This document shows, piece after piece, positions 17,096 through 24,114 of a stretch of DNA of 64,000 nucleotides. The stretch comes from Albidovulum sediminicola. Its GTDB lineage: Bacteria; Pseudomonadota; Alphaproteobacteria; Rhodobacterales; Rhodobacteraceae. The stretch spans positions 84,491 to 148,490 of the forward strand of contig NZ_JAOWLA010000011.1 of the NCBI RefSeq assembly GCF_025751575.1. The letters run 5' to 3'. The position numbers were made by a program, and so were the translations under genes. Under the pieces are notes generated by a model. It was not told the DNA's origin. It was given only the letters and a program-made list of their open reading frames with translations, and did not search any database. Position 1 is the first letter of the stretch. Each line of letters begins with the position of its first letter.

Positions 17096-19342
17096 TCAGA
17101 TATCCTGACCCGACAACCAGGACATGACCGCGCCGCGCAGGTTGACGGCGCCCGAGGCGCGGGCCTCGTCCATCGTCGCGCGCAAGTCCTTCAGGTTGAT
17201 CTTGCGGATCAGATGCTTGACCGGCCCGATTGAGGCCGGGCGCATCGAGAGCGTGCGAAGGCCGATCGCGGCAAGGCAGGCGGCCTCGACCGGGCGGCCG
17301 GCGTCCTCTCCGCAGAAGGACAGATGCGTGCCGCCCTCGGCGCAGCGTGCCACGATCTGCTCGATGAAATTCATGTAACTGGTATTGAGCATGTCGTAGC
17401 GGCGGCGCACCGCCTCGTTCTCGCGGTCGGCCGCGAAGAAGAACTGCTTGAGGTCGTTGCCCCCGATCGAGATGAAGTCCGTCATCTCGAAAAATTCTCG
17501 CGGGGCGAAGGCCAGCGAGGGCGTCTCGAGCATGGCGCCAACCTCGATCCGTTCGGGCAGGGTGTGGCCCAGATGGCGCTCCCGCTCGATCTCGTCGAGG
17601 AAATGTTGGCGGGCCGCGCGGAACTCGTCAAACTCCGCGACGAAGGGGAACATGACACTCAGCGGCCGGCCGTTCGCGGCACGGATCAGCGCCTGAAGCT
17701 GCATCCGCATGATCCCGGGCTTGTCGAGCCCGACGCGGATCGCGCGCCAGCCCATGGCGGGGTTGGGCTCCTCGACCCGTTTCATGTAGGGCAGGACCTT
17801 GTCGGACCCGATATCGAGCGTGCGGAAGGCGACGCGCTTGCCGTGGGCGGCCTCCAGAACGCGCGCGTAGATCGCGACCAGCTCGGAGCGCTTGGGCACA
17901 TGGGCGCGCACCAGGAATTGCAGCTCGGTGCGGAACAGGCCCACGCCCTCGGCCCCGGACCCGGCAAGGGACGGCAGGTCGGCGATCAGGCCCGCGTTCA
18001 TGTGAAGCGCGACGCGGGTGCCGCAGAGCGCCTCGGCCGGCAGGTCGCGCAGGCTCGCGTAACGGCTTTGGGCCGCCGCCTGCATGGCGATCTTGTCGCG
18101 AAAGGCGCTTGCGACCGTCTCTTCGGGGCGCAGGTGCACGACGCCCTGGTCACCATCGACAAGGATGCGATCGCCGTTCAACGCCTCGGTCGTGATCCGT
18201 TCGGCATGAATGACGAGCGGGATCGCGAGCGCCCGCGCAACAATCGCCGCGTGCGAGCCGACGGAACCTTCCTCCAGCACGACGCCGCGCAGCTTGCGGC
18301 CATAGTCCAGAAGCTCTGCCGGGCCGATGTTGCGCGCAACCAGGATCGGGTTCGCGGGCATTTCCGCCCCGGTATCGGCGCCCTGCCCGGTCAATATCCG
18401 CAAAAGCCGGTTCGACAGGTCGTCAAGGTCGTGCAGGCGATCGCGAAGGTAGGGGTCGGGCACCGTTTCCAGCCGCGCGCGGGCGGCGGACTGTTCCTTT
18501 TCAACCGCGGCCTCGGCCGAAAGGCCACGCGCGATGTCCTCTTCCATGCGCCGCATCCAGCCACGCGAATTCGCGAACATCCGGTAGGCTTCAAGGACCG
18601 CCAACTGTTCCTTGTCGCCGTTTTCATTGGTGCTCAGCATCGCGTCGACGGACAGGCGGAGCGCGGCCACGGCTTCGTTCAACCGCGCCTGTTCCTTCTT
18701 GGGGTCGTCGGCCACCGGGTTGGTGATGACGACGCGCGGTTCATGCAGCCAGACCTGCCCCTCGGCGCTGCCTTCCTGCCCGGTCGTGCCGCGAAACATG
18801 ACGGGCTGCTTGTGAAGCGCGGCCAGCGCCTCGCCCTCACCCACGAAGGCGCCAAGCTCCGTCATCTCGGCCAGCACCATCGCGACGACTTCCAGCGCGT
18901 AGACCTCGTCATCGGAGAAGGCCCGCGCCTGCTTCGACTGGACGACAAGTACGCCGAGCTTTTCGCCAAGCCGCTGGATCGGCACGCCAAGGAAGGAGGA
19001 ATAGATCTCCTCCCCCGTCTCCGGCATGTAGCGGAACCCCTTTTCCGCCGGCGCATTGGCTGTGTTGACCGCGCTGGAGGTCTTGGCCACGCGCCCCACC
19101 AGGCCCTCACCCAGGCGCATCCGGGTCTTGTGGACGGACTCGGCCTTCAGGCCCTCGGTCGCACAAAGTTCAAGCGTTTCGTCGTCGCGGAAAAGGTAGA
19201 TGGAGCACACCTCGCTCCCCATCGAATCCGCGATCAGGTGGGTGATCCGGTCAAGCCGCTCCTGCCCTGCGCCGGCCTCGGCCAAGGTGTCACGCAAGCG
19301 TCTGAGAAGCTTGCGGCTTTCGCTTTCCGTCCGCTCTGGCAT
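17096..19342 (-). CDS. ptsP: Phosphoenolpyruvate-protein phosphotransferase PtsP (enzyme I-Ntr)
   Basis: PtsP is the first enzyme of the nitrogen phosphotransferase system, autophosphorylating from PEP and passing phosphate to NPr. The 748-residue product starts with a GAF sensor domain (about 20-165), followed by the PEP-utilising N-domain and the swivelling domain with the active histidine H364 in EEGSVGSHAAIVA. The C-terminal PEP-binding barrel carries GVGLFRTE and the catalytic cysteine in HLSFCGEDAGRP. ATG 19342 (MPERTESESRK) is chosen; the open frame continues upstream but that part has no family resemblance. In related bacteria the GAF domain responds to glutamine and the system controls nitrogen and polymer metabolism. 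Confidence 0.95.
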   Translation of the reverse strand: MPERTESESRKLLRRLRDTLAEAGAGQERLDRITHLIADSMGSEVCSIYLFRDDETLELCATEGLKAESVHKTRMRLGEGLVGRVAKTSSAVNTANAPAEKGFRYMPETGEEIYSSFLGVPIQRLGEKLGVLVVQSKQARAFSDDEVYALEVVAMVLAEMTELGAFVGEGEALAALHKQPVMFRGTTGQEGSAEGQVWLHEPRVVITNPVADDPKKEQARLNEAVAALRLSVDAMLSTNENGDKEQLAVLEAYRMFANSRGWMRRMEEDIARGLSAEAAVEKEQSAARARLETVPDPYLRDRLHDLDDLSNRLLRILTGQGADTGAEMPANPILVARNIGPAELLDYGRKLRGVVLEEGSVGSHAAIVARALAIPLVIHAERITTEALNGDRILVDGDQGVVHLRPEETVASAFRDKIAMQAAAQSRYASLRDLPAEALCGTRVALHMNAGLIADLPSLAGSGAEGVGLFRTELQFLVRAHVPKRSELVAIYARVLEAAHGKRVAFRTLDIGSDKVLPYMKRVEEPNPAMGWRAIRVGLDKPGIMRMQLQALIRAANGRPLSVMFPFVAEFDEFRAARQHFLDEIERERHLGHTLPERIEVGAMLETPSLAFAPREFFEMTDFISIGGNDLKQFFFAADRENEAVRRRYDMLNTSYMNFIEQIVARCAEGGTHLSFCGEDAGRPVEAACLAAIGLRTLSMRPASIGPVKHLIRKINLKDLRATMDEARASGAVNLRGAVMSWLSGQDI

Positions 19343-19537
19343 GTCCGCCCTGTTCCCAACTTCCCCCTCTATAGGCGATGCCGTGCGAATTGGGGAGTAG
19401 GAAAGGGGCGACCTAATGGCGCGGCCGCGGAAATGCCCGCATGGCGGGCACAGGGTGCGCGGCTGCCGTTTTCTTGGGCAAGACCCGCGGGTCGATGCCG
19501 CCTTTCCCTTGCAGCACGGGCTGACTAAGTTCACCTC

Positions 19538-21940
19538 ATGCGCGCCTTGCCCGGCCCTTTTTCAGACTGGTTCGAACGGCGCGGATGGCAGATCCATCCG
19601 CACCAGCAGGCAATGCTTGAGCGCGCGCAGGCGCCCGCCTTGCTGCTGATCGCTCCGACGGGGGGCGGCAAGACCCTCGCGGGGTTCCTGCCCACCCTGG
19701 CCGAGTTGGCCGACGGGACGCATCGCGGGCTCCACACGCTCTATATCTCGCCGCTGAAGGCACTCGCGGCCGACATCCGCCGCAACCTGACCGCACCCGT
19801 CACCGAGATGGGCCTGCCCATCCGGATCGAGGACCGGACCGGCGACACGAGCCATTCCACGCGGCAACGCCAACGCGCCGATCCGCCACATATCCTTCTG
19901 ACAACGCCCGAAAGCCTGGCGCTCTTGCTGAGCTACGAGGACGCGCCGCGCATCTTCGCAGGGCTCCGGCGGGTCGTCGTGGACGAAATCCACGCGCTCG
20001 CGGAATCGAAGCGCGGCGACCAGCTGATGCTTTGCCTTGCCCGGCTGTCGCGCCTGGTGCCGGGCCTGCGCCGCGTCGGCCTTTCGGCCACCGTCGAGGA
20101 CCCCGGCGCCATCGCCCGTTTCCTGGCCCGCCATCCCGACCCTTGCGAGGTCCTCCATGCCGATCCGGGCCCCGACCCCGACATCGGGATGCTGGAGACC
20201 GAGGAACCCCCGCCCTGGGCCGGCGGCGGCGGACGCTACGCCATCCCCGCGATCCTGGACGAGGTGCGCCGTCATCGCACAACGCTCATCTTCCACAACA
20301 CCCGCGCACAGGCGGAGATCTTCTTCCACCACCTCTGGCTCGCCAACGAGGACGCGCTGCCCATCGGCATCCATCACGGCTCACTCTCGCGCGAGGCGCG
20401 GGAGCGGGTGGAGGCGGCGATGGTCCGGGGCGACCTGCGCGCCATCGTCTGCACCGGCTCGCTCGACCTTGGCATCGACTGGGGGGACGTGGACCTGGTG
20501 GTCCAGGTCGGCGCGCCCAAGAACGTCAAGCGACTGGTGCAGCGAATCGGGCGGGCCAACCACCGCTACAACGCGCCCTCGAAGGCGCTGCTCGTCCCTG
20601 CCAACCGCTTCGAGGTCATCGAATGTCAGGCCGCGCTCCAGGCGGTGCGCGACCATGACCTCGACGGAGAGCCGCGCGGACCCGGCCCCCGCGACGTGCT
20701 CTGCCAGCACATCCTGATCGCCGCCTGTTCCGCCCCCTTCGATGCGGATGATCTTTACGCCGAGGTGACGACCGCCGGCCCCTACGCGGCGCTGTCGCGC
20801 GCGGACTTCGACGCCTGTCTCGATTTCTGTGCCACGGGGGGCTACGCGCTTCGTGCCTACGACCGCTGGCAAAGGCTGATGCAGCGCGCGGGCCTCTGGT
20901 CGCTGCGCGATCCCCGCTCCGCCCGCGCGATCCGCATGAACATCGGCACGATCACCGACGCGGACCTTCTGAAGGTTCGGATGCGCGGCCGCATGGGCGG
21001 CCAGCCGCTGGGCGAGGTCGAGGAGGGCTTCGCCGCCTCCCTCACCCCCGGCGACACCTTCCTGATCGGCGGGCAGGTCGTCCGCTACGAGGGGCTGCGC
21101 GAACTGACGGTCGAGGTCAGCCGCGACCCGGGGCGCGACCCCAAGGTCGCGGTCTTCTCCGGCTCCAAGTTCTCGACCTCCACCCGCCTGACCGAACGAA
21201 TCCTGGGCATGTTGGCGCAGGCCGCCTGGCCCGGCCTGCCTGCCCACACCGCCGATTGGCTGGCGCTTCAACGGCAGGTCTCCCACCTGCCCCGCGCCGA
21301 CCGGCTCTTGATCGAGAGTTTCCCCGCCGAGGGGCGCGAGCACCTCTGCATCTACGGCTTCGCGGGCCGCAACGCCCAGCAGACCCTCGGCCTTCTCCTC
21401 ACCCACCGGATGGAGGGCCTGGGCCTCAACCCGCTGGGCTTCGTTGCGACCGATTACGCGACCTTGATCTGGGGGCTCGACCCCGTCCGGGAAGCCGCTC
21501 CGCTCCTCGACCGCGCCGCACTTGCCGAAGGGCTGGAAACCTGGCTTCAGGGCAACGCCGTGATGAAGCGCACCTTCCGCGGCGTCGCCCAGATCGCCGG
21601 CCTGATCGAGCGCAACCATCCCGGGCAGCGCAAGTCCGGCCGCCAGGCCACCTTTTCGACCGACATCCTTTACGACACGCTGCGCCGCCACGACCCCGGC
21701 CACCTGATGCTCAAGGTCACACGCGAAGAGGCGCTGCGGGGCCTCGTCGATTTCGCAAGGATCGAGGCGATGCTCGACCGCGTCCAGGATCGTTTCGACC
21801 ACCTGCGCCTCTCCCGCGTCACGCCCTTGGCCGCGCCGCTCTTCCTCGAACACGGCAAGGTCCCGGTCGAGGGGGCCGCCCGCGAACGCCTCATCGCCGA
21901 AACCGCCGCCCGCCTGATGGCCGAGGCCGGTCTGGCGTGA
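19538..21940 (+). CDS. Ligase-associated DNA damage response DEXH-box helicase (Lhr-like)
   Basis: The 800-residue product is a superfamily 2 DNA helicase of the Lhr type. Visible motifs are Walker A APTGGGKT (39-46), DEIH (149-152), SATVEDPG (motif III) and the C-terminal motif VI in VQRIGRANHRYNAPS, followed by the Lhr-specific winged-helix and core regions. This form is usually encoded with an ATP-dependent DNA ligase, an exonuclease and the PdeM nuclease as a repair cassette; here only PdeM follows. It is divergent from ptsP. Confidence 0.93.
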   Translation: MRALPGPFSDWFERRGWQIHPHQQAMLERAQAPALLLIAPTGGGKTLAGFLPTLAELADGTHRGLHTLYISPLKALAADIRRNLTAPVTEMGLPIRIEDRTGDTSHSTRQRQRADPPHILLTTPESLALLLSYEDAPRIFAGLRRVVVDEIHALAESKRGDQLMLCLARLSRLVPGLRRVGLSATVEDPGAIARFLARHPDPCEVLHADPGPDPDIGMLETEEPPPWAGGGGRYAIPAILDEVRRHRTTLIFHNTRAQAEIFFHHLWLANEDALPIGIHHGSLSREARERVEAAMVRGDLRAIVCTGSLDLGIDWGDVDLVVQVGAPKNVKRLVQRIGRANHRYNAPSKALLVPANRFEVIECQAALQAVRDHDLDGEPRGPGPRDVLCQHILIAACSAPFDADDLYAEVTTAGPYAALSRADFDACLDFCATGGYALRAYDRWQRLMQRAGLWSLRDPRSARAIRMNIGTITDADLLKVRMRGRMGGQPLGEVEEGFAASLTPGDTFLIGGQVVRYEGLRELTVEVSRDPGRDPKVAVFSGSKFSTSTRLTERILGMLAQAAWPGLPAHTADWLALQRQVSHLPRADRLLIESFPAEGREHLCIYGFAGRNAQQTLGLLLTHRMEGLGLNPLGFVATDYATLIWGLDPVREAAPLLDRAALAEGLETWLQGNAVMKRTFRGVAQIAGLIERNHPGQRKSGRQATFSTDILYDTLRRHDPGHLMLKVTREEALRGLVDFARIEAMLDRVQDRFDHLRLSRVTPLAAPLFLEHGKVPVEGAARERLIAETAARLMAEAGLA

Positions 21941-21959
21941 TCCCCGGCCGTCCCTGACC

Positions 21960-22028
21960 TCATTTCTTCATTGCGCAAATACCCCGGGGGTGAATGCGGG
22001 CAACGCCCGCAGAGGGGGCAGCGCCCCC
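21960..22028. repeat. Candidate intergenic repeat element with two hairpins
   Basis: An AT-rich lead (TTTCTTCATTGCGCAAAT) is followed by ACCCCGGGGGT. Then come two short hairpins: GCGGGC-AAC-GCCCGC (21996-22010) and GGGGGC-AGC-GCCCCC (22014-22028, with a three-base loop). It lies between the helicase and PdeM genes. From memory, this kind of element recurs between genes in Rhodobacteraceae genomes. No second copy is seen in this window, so the repeat status is inferred. Confidence 0.4.
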
Positions 22029-22110
22029 AACCTGCATGATCGAACGGCAGACGGGTCGCGCGATCCGCCGTCTCTTTCCCTTCCCGACGGCCCCGCCTAG
22101 GATCGCCGCC

Positions 22111-22764
22111 ATGACCGGCCATCGCTTTTCCCTTTCCGGCGCCAAGCTTTTCGCCCTGCCCTCGGGCGCGCTCTGGTGGGCGGACGAGGGCCTGCTGGCT
22201 GTCTCGGACCTGCACCTTGGCCGCTCATCCCGGATCGCGCGGCTGGGAGGGACACTCCTGCCGCCCTACGAAGTCGATGAGACGCTGGCAAAGCTCGACG
22301 CCGAGATCGCGCGGACGGCCCCGCGCGTCGTGCTGTGCCTGGGCGACAGCTTCGATGACCTCGCCGCCGCGGATCTGGAGGCGGACCACCGGCTCTGGCT
22401 GACGCGGCTCATGGCCGGGCGGCGCTGGCTCTGGATCGAGGGCAACCATGACCCCGGCCCGGTCGACCTTCCCGGCGAGCATCTGCGCGAGATGACGCTC
22501 GGCTCCCTCACCTTCCGCCATATCGCGGAGCCGGGCGCCGGCGGAGAGGTCTCGGGACATTACCACCCGAAGATCCGCGTCGCCGGTCCCGCGCGGCCCT
22601 GCTTCCTGATCGACACGGCGCGGGTGATCCTGCCGGCCTTCGGCGCCTATACCGGCGGGATGGAAGCCACGCGCCCGCCGCTATCCAACCTGATGGCGCC
22701 CGGCGCCATCGCCTGGCTGACCGGCCCCACGCCCTGCGCCTTGCCCCTGAAAGGAAGACGATGA
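22111..22764 (+). CDS. pdeM: Ligase-associated DNA damage response endonuclease PdeM
   Basis: PdeM is a calcineurin-like metallophosphoesterase that goes with the Lhr-like helicase in a bacterial DNA repair cassette. The 217-residue product has the full metal-ligand series: D33 and H35 in SDLHLG, D79 in GDSFDD, N112-H113 in EGNHD and H150/H152 in SGHYHP. ATG 22111 is taken as start; a longer in-frame start at 21994 would run through the intergenic hairpins. Its stop overlaps the next gene (ATGA). The nucleic-acid target is not defined by the sequence. Confidence 0.92.
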   Translation: MTGHRFSLSGAKLFALPSGALWWADEGLLAVSDLHLGRSSRIARLGGTLLPPYEVDETLAKLDAEIARTAPRVVLCLGDSFDDLAAADLEADHRLWLTRLMAGRRWLWIEGNHDPGPVDLPGEHLREMTLGSLTFRHIAEPGAGGEVSGHYHPKIRVAGPARPCFLIDTARVILPAFGAYTGGMEATRPPLSNLMAPGAIAWLTGPTPCALPLKGRR

Positions 22765-23201
22765 CCGACCTCTCTCCCGCGATCGAGCGCAAGACCCGCG
22801 ACAGCTTCGCCCGCCAATCGCTGATGGCCACCTTCGGCGCGTCGATCGGGTTGCTCGCCCCCGGCACCTGCACGGTCGTCGCGCCGATCCTGCCGCTGGC
22901 CCGCCAGCAGCACGGCGTCGGCCACGCGGGGCTGACCTTCGCGCTCGGCGATACCGCCGCGGGCTATGCCGCGCTGACCCTCATGCCGGAGGAGTCCGAG
23001 GTCATGACGGTCGAGATGAAGATCAACCTGCTCGCCCCCGCCCGGGGCGATCGTCTTATCGCCGAAGGCCGCGTGATCCGCGCAGGTCGCCGCGTGAGCG
23101 TGGTCACGACCGAGGTTTTCGCGGAGAAAGCGGACGGACGCGATCTTGTCGCGATCCTGCAGGGCACGATGGTGCCGGTCACCCCACGCGACAGAACATA
23201 G
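22761..23201 (+). CDS. PaaI family thioesterase
   Basis: The 146-residue product has the single hot-dog fold of PaaI-type acyl-CoA thioesterases, with ARQQHGVGHAGLTFALGDTAAGYAA as the active-site helix and VEMKINLLAPARGDRLIAEGRVIRAGR as the central strands. The aspartate in GDTAAG is the probable catalytic residue. The substrate is unknown. The start overlaps the pdeM stop by four bases, so it is co-translated with pdeM rather than with the catabolic operon that starts 65 bases downstream. Confidence 0.88.
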   Translation: MTDLSPAIERKTRDSFARQSLMATFGASIGLLAPGTCTVVAPILPLARQQHGVGHAGLTFALGDTAAGYAALTLMPEESEVMTVEMKINLLAPARGDRLIAEGRVIRAGRRVSVVTTEVFAEKADGRDLVAILQGTMVPVTPRDRT

Positions 23202-23204
23202 GAT

Positions 23205-23233
23205 TTGACAGCCCCCGCGTGCAGCCTCATTAT
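23205..23233 (+). promoter_or_regulatory. Candidate sigma-70 promoter of the heterocycle operon
   Basis: TTGACA at 23205-23210 is a perfect -35 box. With a 17-base spacer it faces CATTAT at 23228-23233, which matches four of six -10 positions. It lies just after the thioesterase stop and upstream of the molybdenum hydroxylase genes, with the palindrome at 23232-23245 over its start region. Confidence 0.6.
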
Positions 23234-23245
23234 TCGTATACAAAT
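23232..23245. promoter_or_regulatory. Candidate repressor operator (GTATAC-centred palindrome)
   Basis: ATTCGTATACAAAT is a 14-base inverted repeat around GTATAC with a single mismatched pair. It overlaps the -10 box and likely transcription start of the operon. Such sites are typical for GntR- or MarR-family repressors. The MarR gene at 30310 in the same operon is the natural candidate. Confidence 0.55.
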
Positions 23246-23265
23246 GAATATTGGGGAGGCCTGCC

Positions 23266-24114
23266 TTGGCCCTCATCCGGCCCGAGTCCCTATCCGAAGC
23301 GCTTGCGGCGCTGAATGGGGCGCCGATACCCCTGATCGCGGGGGGCACCGATTTCTACCCTGCGCGCCAGGGCCGCCCTCTGCCTGCCGATGCGCTGGAC
23401 CTGACGGGGATCGCCGACCTGCAGGGCATCGCCCATGACGGCGCGGGCTGGCGCATCGGTGCGGCCACGACCTGGACGCAGATCGCGCACGCGGACCTGC
23501 CGCCCGCCTTCGACGGCCTGCGCGCGGCGGCGCGCGAGGTGGGCTCGATCCAGATCCAGAACGCGGGCACGATCGCGGGCAATCTCTGCAACGCCTCACC
23601 GGCGGCCGACGGCGTGCCACCGCTTCTGACACTTGACGCGGTGGTGGAATGCGCCTCGGCAACGGGGCTGCGGCGGATCGCGCTCTCCGATTTCATCCTG
23701 GGACCGCGCCGGACGGCGCTGGGCCCGGCGGAAATTGTCACCGCGCTCCTTATTCCCGATGCCTCCGAAACCGCGCGTGCGACCTTCGTGAAGCTGGGCA
23801 GCCGCCGTTACCTCGTCATCTCGATCGCCATGGTCGCGGCGGTGGTCAGCACCGGCAGCGACGGCCGGATCGAAGGCGCGCGCATCGCCGTCGGGGCCTG
23901 TTCCCCGGTCGCCCGCCGCCTGCCGGGGGTGGAGGCGGCGCTCCTGGGCCGCCCGCTGTCGGACGGCTTGAACGAGGTGGAGATCACCGCCGACATGCTC
24001 TCGCCCCTGTCCCCCATCGGCGATGTGCGGGCCCCGGCGGCCTATCGGCTGGAGGCGGCGGCCGAACTGATCCGGCGCGCGCTGAGAGGCATTGCGGAGG
24101 ACCGTCATGGGTAG
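23266..24114 (+). CDS. Molybdenum hydroxylase FAD-binding subunit (xanthine dehydrogenase family, subunit M)
   Basis: This is the flavin subunit of a three-cofactor molybdenum hydroxylase; it passes electrons from the Fe-S clusters to an acceptor. The 282-residue product has the FAD loop PLIAGGTDFYPARQG and the second FAD motif in SIQIQNAGTIAGNLCNASPAAD, followed by the CO-dehydrogenase flavoprotein C-terminal domain. TTG at 23266 is the best start because GGGGAGG lies six bases before it; TTG at 23251 is inside that site. It overlaps the next gene by eight bases. Substrate is inferred from the operon to be nicotinate or a related N-heterocycle. Confidence 0.88.
   Translation: MALIRPESLSEALAALNGAPIPLIAGGTDFYPARQGRPLPADALDLTGIADLQGIAHDGAGWRIGAATTWTQIAHADLPPAFDGLRAAAREVGSIQIQNAGTIAGNLCNASPAADGVPPLLTLDAVVECASATGLRRIALSDFILGPRRTALGPAEIVTALLIPDASETARATFVKLGSRRYLVISIAMVAAVVSTGSDGRIEGARIAVGACSPVARRLPGVEAALLGRPLSDGLNEVEITADMLSPLSPIGDVRAPAAYRLEAAAELIRRALRGIAEDRHG

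Noticed and set aside
17324..19528. Long plus-strand frame opposite ptsP
   Set aside because: It mirrors the ptsP codons in an antisense frame, with low-complexity R/H/G-rich residues and no domain.
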